Positions 49,958 through 58,988 of a stretch of DNA of 64,000 bases are shown piece by piece. The position numbers were made by a program, and so were the translations under genes. The notes beneath the pieces were generated by a model. It did no database searches, was not told where the DNA came from, and saw nothing but the letters and a program-made list of their open reading frames with translations. The stretch is from UBA4644 sp034933145. GTDB lineage: Bacteria > Bacillota > Clostridia > Oscillospirales > Butyricicoccaceae. The stretch spans positions 1 to 64,000 of the forward strand of contig JAYFOA010000012.1 of the NCBI GenBank assembly GCA_034933145.1, read 5' to 3'. Within the stretch, counting starts at the first letter, position 1. The number at the start of each line of letters is the position of its first letter.

Positions 49958-51057
49958 TAAGCACAATATTGATCGACGACGAGAGACCGGCGCTCAGAGA
50001 ATTGGAGTATTTACTGTGCGGCGCGGGAAATATCGATGTGACCGGTATGTACTCTGACCCGCGGAAAGGCATCGAGGCCGTCGCGGAATTGAAACCGCAG
50101 GTGGTTTTCCTCGACATCAGCATGCCGCAGCTTTCCGGCATAGACGCGGCCTCGATGATCCTTGACCGGTACCCGGAAACGCACATAGTATTCGTGACTG
50201 CGTACGACCAATACGCCGTCGAGGCTTTTGAGCTGTACGCGCTCGACTATATTTTAAAGCCCGTTACAAAAGAGCGCCTTGAAAAGACGCTCAAACGGCT
50301 GCGGGAAAAAACCGAACGCGGAAATTCTCGGGAAAAACGACTGCAGATTCAGTGCCTCGGCAGATTCCAAATTGGATGGGACGACGGCGAGCCGATAAAA
50401 TGGCGTTCGGAAAAAACGGAGGAGCTTTTTGCTTTTCTGCTCCACAACAGAGGAAAAATTGTCTCAAGGGACGAGATCATCGAGGCGGTATGGCCGGATG
50501 CGGCGCCGGAGCGAGCGGCCCATCAGCTTCACAGTGCGGTATACTACATACGGAAAACGCTGGAAAGCTATGGGATACCGAGGGAGCAGGTCCGCATAAA
50601 CAGCGGCTACCGGCTTGACCTCGGCGACACAGAGGTGGATGTCGCGCGTTTCCGGAAGTTGTGCGAAAAGTTAAAAGAAGGCGGGGAAATCTCGGGCCTT
50701 GGCATGCTGCCGTATGCGGGGCAATACTTCGATGGAAGCGGCTGGATTTGGGCCGCGGCCGAACGGGAAAGGCTGTCGCGGGATTTCGTCCTGGCCGCAC
50801 TCTTCCTATCAAAAGCGTTGATAAAAAGCAGTGATTTTGAGGCTGCGGAGAAACTGCTTATAAACGCTTTTGAAAAAAATCCCTATGAAGAAGCCGTAAC
50901 GTCACAGCTACTCGAACTTTATGGCCGAACGGGCTCCAAATCAAACGCGGCGAAGCATTACCGCGAATACAGCCGGATACTGAAAAGCGACCTGGGCATT
51001 GAGCCAAGCGAAGAAATAACTAAAATACATAAGGAAATACAGAAAAACAATTTTTAA
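49954..51057 (+). CDS. Response regulator with winged-helix and BTAD (SARP-like) domains
   Basis: A 367-residue regulator. The receiver (ILIDDERPALRELEY, VVFLDISMPQLSG, DYILKPVTKERL) is followed by a transcriptional-regulatory C-type winged helix (LFAFLLHNRGKIVSRDEIIE, YYIRKTLESYGI) and a bacterial transcriptional activation domain of tetratricopeptide type (AEKLLINAFEKNPYEEAVTS, YGRTGSKSNAAKHYREYSRI). TTG at 49954 fits GGAGG and overlaps the kinase stop (TTGA). An ATG at 49912 has no better site. Targets may include the surface-protein gene downstream; that is inference. Confidence 0.88.
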   Translation: MISTILIDDERPALRELEYLLCGAGNIDVTGMYSDPRKGIEAVAELKPQVVFLDISMPQLSGIDAASMILDRYPETHIVFVTAYDQYAVEAFELYALDYILKPVTKERLEKTLKRLREKTERGNSREKRLQIQCLGRFQIGWDDGEPIKWRSEKTEELFAFLLHNRGKIVSRDEIIEAVWPDAAPERAAHQLHSAVYYIRKTLESYGIPREQVRINSGYRLDLGDTEVDVARFRKLCEKLKEGGEISGLGMLPYAGQYFDGSGWIWAAAERERLSRDFVLAALFLSKALIKSSDFEAAEKLLINAFEKNPYEEAVTSQLLELYGRTGSKSNAAKHYREYSRILKSDLGIEPSEEITKIHKEIQKNNF

Positions 51058-51264
51058 ATACTAATGTCATAGTGAGCCATTCGCGTCATGCAAGTTGCTC
51101 ATTATGACCGGCCGCTGGTCTGCCTTTGGGCGGGTCAGCGGTATTTTTATTGACTCACAATTTTTAATTTTTGGGTTTTTCGTCTATATTTGTCGTATTT
51201 TGGGAGAAATTTGGGAGAATGAGCAAATAAAATGGGGTTGTACAATCGAAAGGAGGCGTGCTCC

Positions 51265-51636
51265 ATGCGAATACTGCTGCTGGACGACGGGGTCGACGGC
51301 ACGGAAAAGCTGCTCGAGTGGTTTTCGGAGTGCGGAGATATTGAGATGGCGTCCGTAATCAAAACCAGGGAATTGTTCCTTGAAAAGGCGGTGACAGAAA
51401 GGCCGGACGCGGTGTTCATCCACACAGGGAGAGAGGGTTTCCCTGGCTTCAAAATCGGTGAGGCGCTGAAAGCCGCGGGAAACTGCGTGCCAATCGTTTT
51501 TCTGTCCGAAGAAAAGAAATCCGCGCTCGACGCCTTTGAGACCGGGGCAGACGGCTTTCTGCTCTGCCCGGTGGAAAAGGGCAAGGTCAAAAAGTGCGTG
51601 GAAAATCTGAAAAAATATATCCGTCCTTCTACATAA
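51265..51636 (+). CDS. Degenerate stand-alone receiver-like protein
   Basis: A 123-residue protein with the fold pattern of a response-regulator receiver (MRILLLDDGVDGTEKLLEWF, VPIVFLSEEKKSALDAFETG). The phospho-acceptor Asp is replaced by His53 (AVFIHTGREGFPG) and the conserved Lys by Cys (FLLCPV), while the N-terminal acidic pair remains. It cannot be phosphorylated in the standard way. The start follows AAGGAGGCGTG. It lies between the SARP-like regulator and the giant surface protein. It may be a dominant-negative or protein-interaction module, or be decaying. Confidence 0.75.
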   Translation: MRILLLDDGVDGTEKLLEWFSECGDIEMASVIKTRELFLEKAVTERPDAVFIHTGREGFPGFKIGEALKAAGNCVPIVFLSEEKKSALDAFETGADGFLLCPVEKGKVKKCVENLKKYIRPST

Positions 51637-51676
51637 AACGGATAAAGCCCGAAGAGCCGGACGGATAAAGCACAAG

Positions 51677-51783
51677 GAGAAATACATGGCTTCGACGTCG
51701 GGGCAGATGACTATATTCTTAAGCCAGTCCGAAAGGTGAGGGGAATACAGGCCCTAAACCGCGTCGGTCGAAGCCTGTCGTAG
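51677..51783 (+). pseudogene. Remnant of a receiver domain C-terminus
   Basis: In one frame the sequence reads GFDVGADDYILKPVRKVRGI, then QALNRVGRSLS and a stop. This is the last third of a receiver domain with the conserved Lys in ILKPV. No upstream part is present. An ATG at 51686 with AAGGAG belongs to a different frame that ends after 17 codons. It is probably left over from a duplication of a neighbouring regulator gene. Confidence 0.6.
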
Positions 51784-51832
51784 ATAAACCAAATGCTAAA
51801 ATCATAAATTATATAAACAGGAGGATCCCTAC

Positions 51833-54800
51833 ATGAAAAAAGGAGCTGCAATCCGCGTTCTGCTGGCACTCGCGCTGGTTCTTTCCCTTTTCCCGGGTAT
51901 GGCATATGCCACCGATTATATCACGTATTATTCGCCGGTATCGTTCAGCGGCACGAGCAATCTTGCCTTAAACGGAAGCGCCCAACTGAGCAGCGGAGCT
52001 TTGTATTTAACCACTAGCGGTACCAGCCAGGCCGGCTCCGCGTTCTTCATGAGTAAGGTAAAGCAGTCCGACGGCTTTAGCACCTATTTCAATTTTACTC
52101 TGGCCAATCGCGGCGGTGGCGATCCGGGCGCGGACGGTATCGTATTCATCATTGCGGCAAATACGTATAGCCTTGGCGCGGTGGGCGAGGGCATCGGCTA
52201 TTTGGGCATTACGAACAGCGTCGGCATCGAGTTCGATACTTATCCGAATGCACACGATGTCAGCGGTAACCATATCGGTATCAATCTGAACGGTAATTTG
52301 ACGAGCGACACGAATTACTCGGGTTATAGCAGTAATGTCTGCGATCTGGGCCCAAATTATTTCAACGCCGACGGTCCGTTCTATGTCTGGATCGATTATG
52401 TCAGTTCCACAAAACTTTTGAGTATCTACATCAGCACCAGCAGCACAAGACCAACTTCAGCCAGCCTTTCAAAGACCATCGATCTCTCCACCTATTGCGG
52501 CAACGAATATTATGTGGGTTTCACGGCGGCTACGGGCGGAGATTATGAGCAGCACAAAATCAATAAATGGTACTTCAAAAACAGCTATGTATCCGGTGGG
52601 CTCTCGGATGGAGGCGATTACGCTACTGACACGACCGCACCGACGGCTCCGACGATCTCGGCTTCCGGTACAACCGTCACAATCGCCGGCTCGTCAGACA
52701 CTGGCGGCTCCGGCATAAATCACTACGAATATCAGATCAACTCAACCAGCGGAACCTGGAGCGCCTACAGCTCGGCCATCGATATTTCAAGCTACAGCTC
52801 CGTTACCGTTTACGCTAGGGCTGTCGATAACGTCGGTAATATCAGCAGCGTAAGCTCGCAGACATACAGCGTGCCGGTTTTAAGCAGCGTAACAAGTTCA
52901 GGCATCGGCAATACCTCTGCCACGCTGAGCGGCAATGTGACCAGCGGCACGAGTCTTTCGGGACTGGGCTTCAAATACAGCTCAACCTCCAGCGCTGCCG
53001 CTGATTTGCGGGCCAGTGGAACGGACGCTCCCGTTACTGCGTCTGTCGGGAGCTTCAGCAAAAGTCTGACGGGTCTGACGCCAGGAACCACCTATTACTA
53101 TCTGGCATACGCCACAAACAGCCAGAGCACCACCTACAGCAGCGTCTACAGTTTTACTACCCCAATCAGTACCCCTGCGGTGACGGTCTCGAATGTAACA
53201 ACCGAAAGCTTTAAGCTGTCATGGGACGCGGTGAACGGCGCAACGGGGTATCAGGTCAGTATCAACAGCAGTCCGGCCGTTTTGCTCAACAGCGGGACGA
53301 CCTCATATGATGTCACGGGTATCAACCCGAACATCAACAGCACTTATTCGGTTATCGCAGTCGGCAAAGATACAAATTCCTCTGTTGCCGCCGGCAGCAA
53401 GTATACGCTTGCGGCGCAGCCATCCATCACAACCGCTGGCCAAAAGCAAAACGGCTCCGTGGTTCTGACAATCGACACAAAAGGGAACGCAGCCGCCACA
53501 ACATACCTGCTTGAAAAATCGACGTCGCCCGCCTTTTCAAGCGGTGTGACGACGGTGGTCGGCTATAACTATGCCGGGCTGAGCAGCACGACGGTCACGA
53601 TACCGAAGAGCTTGGACGAGAGCGTGGGCGTGCTCCCGGCAACGACCTATTACTTCCGCATTACCGCCAAAAACGGCGATTCCGTAACGACAACCCCCAA
53701 CGCCACCACGACAGGCTGCCTGACCGTGCCGGAGATTCCCGGAGCGCCGGCGCTGGAAGCGACGGAGACAAGCGGCGGCTATGGCCAAAAGCAGATCGTA
53801 CTGGACTGGCCTGATGTGACAGGCGCAACATCCTATGACGTTTACCGTTACAATGGCGGCACCTATACTTATCTTGGAACAAGTGAGTCAAGCCGCTATA
53901 CCGATGAAGCTTTGACCCCCAATACGCAGTACACCTATGCTGTGGCCTCCCGTAATGCAGGGACAAGCGGCATGAATGACGACGGACGCAGCGTTTATTC
54001 CGCCTCCAGCTCGCTGTATACTCTTGCGGCAACACCGGATGTCGACACCGTGACAGCCCTTATAAACGGAAATGTTTCTGTCAAGGTTGAGGAGAACGGC
54101 AATCCCTCTATCACTGAATACTGTGTGGAGGCATCTGTCAATGCTGATTTTTCCGCCCCTGTCGCATCCGCCTGGACGAATCCGGATACCGATCATCTGA
54201 TTTCAATATCGGGGCTTAACCGCGGAACAACGTACTACTTCCGTGTCAAGGCGAGAAATAATGAGAGCACGCCAGTTGTAACAGCTTGTGGTGACGTGAT
54301 CGGCTCCGTAAAAACCATCCCCGCCGATGTCTCCGGCACCGTAATGGTAACGGCGGCCAGCTCCACAACGCTGAATGTTTCATGGAGCACCGCGACAGGT
54401 GCGACCTCCTATGACGTGTATTTCAGCACAGACGGGAGCAATTATACCTATCTGAAAAATGTGACCGGCAATTCAACCAGCGACACCGGGCTCGCGCCCA
54501 ATACCGGACGATTCTATAAAATCGTGGCCCGCAGCTCCAGCGGCGTCAGCACAGACGGTTTGACAAGCGCATCGAAGGTTTGTACCTATGCTGTCACGCC
54601 GGGTCTCACACTCACGCCGCAGGCCGACGGGACAATTCGCGCGGTCATTGATACAAAAACCAACACGAGCGATACACAATACTATATTGAGTATGGTACG
54701 GATTCCGCGCTGGGCTCCAGCACAGGATCCGCATACAGCACGACAACATCAAGAAGCATTTCCGGCCTGACGGCAAACACTACCTATTATTTCCGTGTCA

Positions 54801-57800
54801 AAGCCCAAAACGGCGAAAACACGGAGACCTCGTTCAGCGCCATTTCCTCTGCCCTTACAGTACCGGGTACGCCTGTTATCTCCTCGGCAGCGCCCGAAGT
54901 GAATGGGACCACCCACAGCGTAACAGTTTCCTGGCCCACCTTAGGGGCAGGGCTTGCTTATAACATTTACCGGGATGGAGTCTTGGTCACAACTACGAGC
55001 GGTACAAGTTATACTGACTCCGGGCTGAAAGCAAACAAAGTCTACAGCTACACCGTTGCAGCGGCCAATGGCGGGGGCATAGGCGCAGAGTCAACATCTG
55101 TAAGCGCCCGGACGCTGGCTGAGTACCCGGATGCCGTGACCGCCTCTGATAAGACAGCGGCATCGTTTACAATTCATCTGACACCCAGTGCAAATCTTGC
55201 CAACGCTGCGGAATATCAGCTGGTTCTCAAGAAAACCAGCGACTCAAGTATTTTGAGAACGCTGTCATGGTCGACGGATCTCAGCTATACGCTGGCGGGA
55301 CTGGACAAAACGGTTTCCTACGATGTATATATCAACACCCGCAACAGCGACGGCCTGCCTCGCGGTGCGAAAAACATGCTGACGCTCTTCTGCAACAGGG
55401 CAGTGAATGGCGAAATTACAAACGATACCGCAGATGTTGCCATTCAAAACGACAGCACCACCAGCTTTGCCATCCGGATGAAGCTCTGGGACCCCGACGG
55501 TGACAGCGTGACGGCAACCGCCACGATTGGCGGCATCACACGCGCGGTTACAATTACTGCCCCGACAAGCGAACCGTCTTCCTACAATACCGAGCTTATC
55601 TGGGATGTGGACACACTTGTTGAGGGAACTTATACCGCCGATATTCCGGTTACGGTCACTGATGGCAGCGACTCGACGATCACGATGAATTATACACACG
55701 ATCTCACCGTTGACAAGACGGCACCGGTTATCAATATTACCGGCAGCAATCCGCTTTACATTGAAGTGGGCGATACATACGACAGCACTGCCGCGCTGGC
55801 CGATGTTGATGTGACCGGTGATGACGGAAACAGTATGACACCCGACGTATCTGCCGTTGATACAGCGGAAGCCGGTACGTATACCGTGACCTATACATCC
55901 ACAGATAATGCGGGTAACACGGTGACCGCAATCCGAACAGTAATCGTTGTAGAGCCCGTAACGAGCACAACCGTCACACTCACCATCCCGGCCAACGGTG
56001 TGGGCAGTACATCCGCAGTCTTAAACGGTATCGTTACGACGCTCGGAAAAGACCAGTCGCTTACTGATCAAGGATTTGTCTGGAGCACAGCGGAAATAAA
56101 CGCTGACGGCACGAGCAGCGATCCCAGCGGCTTAACGGCAGTGACTTCGATTTCCATTGGGACAAAAACAAATCTGGACAGCTTTACTTCGGCCCTGACA
56201 GGTCTGGCTTCTGAGAGCACCTACTATGTACGTCCGTACGCCACATATAACGGCACGACGTATTACGGCGAGGAGGAAACCTTTACAACCGCCGCCTCCG
56301 GCGCAGATACAAACCGCATTTATATCAGCCCCACCACCGTAACGCGTATGGAAGACGCGACGGCTGTAACGATCACCGTTTCTCGTCTTGGCGATACAAC
56401 GGCAGATGTGACGGTTCCAATTGCGTTCAGCGGTACGGCAACTGATACAAATGATTATACCGTATCCGATCTGGTGAGCGGGAATCTTATCATCGCCGCG
56501 GGCAATTCCTCAGCAACATTCACGGTAACGCTTGTCGAGGATACAGCGTATGAATCAAATGAAACCATTGTCATGACTGTGGGGCCAGTTACGGATTATG
56601 CTGCCGTGGCCGACAATGGCAGCGCTGAGATCACAATTATTAATGACGATGCGTACGTCCCGAGCAGTGACGCGACCATTTCAGGTTTTATAATTGCCGG
56701 AGTTCCGGCGGTGGTCAGCAGCGCAGATACCGTCGGTACCATTACTGTGACTCTTCCCTACGGGACCGATGTGACCAGTCTGACCCCCACAATTACGTTC
56801 ACAGACAGTGTAAATGCCACGATAACGCCCATCGGCGCACGGGACTTCTCCGTAGGCATCGTGGCTTATACAGTGACTGCTGAGGACGGGACGACGAAAC
56901 GATATGAAGTTACCGTCATGATCACGCCCGCGTCAGACAACAACACACTGAGCAATATTATAATGAAGGATGGCTCAGATACGGTCCCGCTATCACCTTC
57001 TTTCGCGCCTGATACGACCGAATATACCGCCGGCGTACCGTCGGATACGGAAACCATTGATCTATCAGCTTTCACGGTGGATGTCGCCGCCACGGTAACC
57101 ATGAGATGCAACGGGGATGCGTGTACGGATTTCAGCAGCATCCCACTCCACCATGGCGATAATACGATCATTGTTACGGTAACAGCTGAAAATGGCGCAG
57201 CCAGAACATACACGTTTGTTGTGACTCGTGCGGCTGCCGGTGTCGATTCTAACGCCGATCTTTTCAATATTACTTTGTCGCACGGAACGCTTGTCCCAAC
57301 CTTTGACAAAGGTACGACCGACTATAACGTAAATCTTCCCTATTCCACCACCTCAACAGCCGTCAGCGTGACACTGTCGAATTCCAATGCATCTTATGTA
57401 ATCACGGCAAACGGAACGACGGCTGCCAACGGTACGGAGGTATCACTTAATGTCGGGGCCAACGTGTTTGTCGTTACGGTTACGGCAACTGACGGAACGA
57501 TAAAAACATATTCCATCTCCGTCAGCCGAGCTGTTGCGCCAACCGGTGACGGAGGCAACGGTTTATCGTCTTCCTCCACATCCTCACACGTCCCTGTCAT
57601 TATTAACGGTGAGACAGTAAGTGCAGGATCCCAAACGACCGGAACTGATATTTCCGGACGTACAACCACTACCGTCATTGTTGATACTTCTCTTGTAGAA
57701 GAGCAGCTGAACTCGGCCGGCACCGGTGCAACAGTCATTATCCCAATATCCGGAGACGAGCAAATCAAATCCGGAATTCTGACCGGCGAGATGGTTGAAA

Positions 57801-58834
57801 AGATGGAGAAGCAGGGCGCGACGCTTCGCGTCAGTGCAGGCGATGTCACCTATGTCCTTCCGGCAGAAGAAATCAAAATTGAAGACGTTGCGAAAAACTT
57901 CGGCAGCAGCATATCCTTGTCCGACATCAGCCTTACCGTTAAGGTAGACAATCTGACAGGAACCGATGCCAAATTCGTTGCAAATGCAACCTCAAGCAAT
58001 GGCTATTCCCTTGTTCTGCAGCCGGTCGCCTTTACGGTTTCAGCCTCGTACAATGGGCAAACTGTCGAGGTTGATACTTTTAACAACTATGTGCAGAGAC
58101 TGATCGAAATTCCCGACTATATTAGTCCTGAACAAATAACAACGGCTGTTGTTATAACTGAAACCCATACTTACCACGTGCCAACGGAAGTCAAATATAT
58201 CGATGGTAAATACTATGCCATCATCAATAGCCTGACAAACAGCACGTATGCATTGATCTGGAATCCTGTCGAGTTTGCAGACGTGGAAGGTCACTGGGCC
58301 AAGGAGTCTATCAACAATATGGGCTCAAGGACTGTGGTCAACGGCGTCGGCAACAACAATTATGAGCCAAACCGCAATATCACCCGAGCGGAATTTGCCG
58401 CAATTGTAGTCAGAGCCTTAGGTCTCGACACCGGAATGGGGAACAGCAGCTTTAACGATGTCAGCCCTGCCGCCTGGTACTATGGTTATATTCAGACGGC
58501 AGTGGGATATGGAATCGTCAATGGTTATACCTATGAGACGTTTGGACCGAATGACCCAATCACCCGTGAGCAGGCGATGACTATGATCGCACGTGCAATG
58601 AAAATAACCAACTTGGAGGTCAGCCTGACTGACAGCGAACTAAGCAAGCTGATAGGTGCGTTTTTGGATGGTTCTTCCGCATCAAATTACGCCGAGGATA
58701 GCATTGCAGCTTGCCTTAAAACCGGTATCGTTTTGGGCAGGGAAAGTAACATGATTTCCCCCAAGGACTGCATTACCCGCGCCGAAGTCGCCGTCATGGT
58801 CGAACGGCTGCTACAAAAATCCGATCTGATATAA
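51833..58834 (+). CDS. Giant secreted surface protein: L-type lectin, FN3 repeats, Calx-beta and SLH domains
   Basis: A 2333-residue exported protein. Signal peptide (LLALALVLSLFPGMAYA) to residue 26. Residues about 30-253 are an L-type/legume lectin (GADGIVFIIAANTYS, SVGIEFDTYPNA, NHIGINLNG). About residues 265-1160 contain a run of Ig/FN3-like modules with repeated TTYYFRVKA phrases. An Ig-like domain (about 1294-1375), a Calx-beta domain (VTVPIAFSGTATDTNDYT, about 1497-1600) and three cadherin-like beta-sandwich repeats (about 1610-1901) follow. The end has three SLH domains, from about 2146 (FADVEGHWAKESI, FNDVSPAAWYYGYIQ). It probably binds extracellular glycans and is held on the wall. 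The start follows AGGAGGATC. Confidence 0.9.
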   Translation: MKKGAAIRVLLALALVLSLFPGMAYATDYITYYSPVSFSGTSNLALNGSAQLSSGALYLTTSGTSQAGSAFFMSKVKQSDGFSTYFNFTLANRGGGDPGADGIVFIIAANTYSLGAVGEGIGYLGITNSVGIEFDTYPNAHDVSGNHIGINLNGNLTSDTNYSGYSSNVCDLGPNYFNADGPFYVWIDYVSSTKLLSIYISTSSTRPTSASLSKTIDLSTYCGNEYYVGFTAATGGDYEQHKINKWYFKNSYVSGGLSDGGDYATDTTAPTAPTISASGTTVTIAGSSDTGGSGINHYEYQINSTSGTWSAYSSAIDISSYSSVTVYARAVDNVGNISSVSSQTYSVPVLSSVTSSGIGNTSATLSGNVTSGTSLSGLGFKYSSTSSAAADLRASGTDAPVTASVGSFSKSLTGLTPGTTYYYLAYATNSQSTTYSSVYSFTTPISTPAVTVSNVTTESFKLSWDAVNGATGYQVSINSSPAVLLNSGTTSYDVTGINPNINSTYSVIAVGKDTNSSVAAGSKYTLAAQPSITTAGQKQNGSVVLTIDTKGNAAATTYLLEKSTSPAFSSGVTTVVGYNYAGLSSTTVTIPKSLDESVGVLPATTYYFRITAKNGDSVTTTPNATTTGCLTVPEIPGAPALEATETSGGYGQKQIVLDWPDVTGATSYDVYRYNGGTYTYLGTSESSRYTDEALTPNTQYTYAVASRNAGTSGMNDDGRSVYSASSSLYTLAATPDVDTVTALINGNVSVKVEENGNPSITEYCVEASVNADFSAPVASAWTNPDTDHLISISGLNRGTTYYFRVKARNNESTPVVTACGDVIGSVKTIPADVSGTVMVTAASSTTLNVSWSTATGATSYDVYFSTDGSNYTYLKNVTGNSTSDTGLAPNTGRFYKIVARSSSGVSTDGLTSASKVCTYAVTPGLTLTPQADGTIRAVIDTKTNTSDTQYYIEYGTDSALGSSTGSAYSTTTSRSISGLTANTTYYFRVKAQNGENTETSFSAISSALTVPGTPVISSAAPEVNGTTHSVTVSWPTLGAGLAYNIYRDGVLVTTTSGTSYTDSGLKANKVYSYTVAAANGGGIGAESTSVSARTLAEYPDAVTASDKTAASFTIHLTPSANLANAAEYQLVLKKTSDSSILRTLSWSTDLSYTLAGLDKTVSYDVYINTRNSDGLPRGAKNMLTLFCNRAVNGEITNDTADVAIQNDSTTSFAIRMKLWDPDGDSVTATATIGGITRAVTITAPTSEPSSYNTELIWDVDTLVEGTYTADIPVTVTDGSDSTITMNYTHDLTVDKTAPVINITGSNPLYIEVGDTYDSTAALADVDVTGDDGNSMTPDVSAVDTAEAGTYTVTYTSTDNAGNTVTAIRTVIVVEPVTSTTVTLTIPANGVGSTSAVLNGIVTTLGKDQSLTDQGFVWSTAEINADGTSSDPSGLTAVTSISIGTKTNLDSFTSALTGLASESTYYVRPYATYNGTTYYGEEETFTTAASGADTNRIYISPTTVTRMEDATAVTITVSRLGDTTADVTVPIAFSGTATDTNDYTVSDLVSGNLIIAAGNSSATFTVTLVEDTAYESNETIVMTVGPVTDYAAVADNGSAEITIINDDAYVPSSDATISGFIIAGVPAVVSSADTVGTITVTLPYGTDVTSLTPTITFTDSVNATITPIGARDFSVGIVAYTVTAEDGTTKRYEVTVMITPASDNNTLSNIIMKDGSDTVPLSPSFAPDTTEYTAGVPSDTETIDLSAFTVDVAATVTMRCNGDACTDFSSIPLHHGDNTIIVTVTAENGAARTYTFVVTRAAAGVDSNADLFNITLSHGTLVPTFDKGTTDYNVNLPYSTTSTAVSVTLSNSNASYVITANGTTAANGTEVSLNVGANVFVVTVTATDGTIKTYSISVSRAVAPTGDGGNGLSSSSTSSHVPVIINGETVSAGSQTTGTDISGRTTTTVIVDTSLVEEQLNSAGTGATVIIPISGDEQIKSGILTGEMVEKMEKQGATLRVSAGDVTYVLPAEEIKIEDVAKNFGSSISLSDISLTVKVDNLTGTDAKFVANATSSNGYSLVLQPVAFTVSASYNGQTVEVDTFNNYVQRLIEIPDYISPEQITTAVVITETHTYHVPTEVKYIDGKYYAIINSLTNSTYALIWNPVEFADVEGHWAKESINNMGSRTVVNGVGNNNYEPNRNITRAEFAAIVVRALGLDTGMGNSSFNDVSPAAWYYGYIQTAVGYGIVNGYTYETFGPNDPITREQAMTMIARAMKITNLEVSLTDSELSKLIGAFLDGSSASNYAEDSIAACLKTGIVLGRESNMISPKDCITRAEVAVMVERLLQKSDLI

Positions 58835-58850
58835 AACCTTGAAATGGTAA

Positions 58851-58891
58851 ACGCAGCTTGCGCAGTTCTCAACAGACTGCGCAAGCTGCGT
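58851..58891 (+). terminator. Long stem-loop after the surface protein
   Basis: ACGCAGCTTGCGCAGT and ACTGCGCAAGCTGCGT form a perfect 16-bp stem with a 9-base loop. It is followed by TACTCTTT. Confidence 0.82.
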
Positions 58892-58938
58892 TACTCTTTG
58901 TGGCCTATGGGGCTTAATGCAGGTACGGGGCAGCAGCG

Positions 58939-58986
58939 AATCAGGCATCTGTTCGCGTTATCGTGAACAAATGCCTGATTTTCTTT
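58939..58986 (+). terminator. Second terminator after the surface protein
   Basis: AATCAGGCAT and ATGCCTGATT enclose an inner TTCGCG/CGTGAA stem and are followed by TTCTTTT. Two terminators in series end the giant gene. Confidence 0.75.
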
Positions 58987-58988
58987 TG

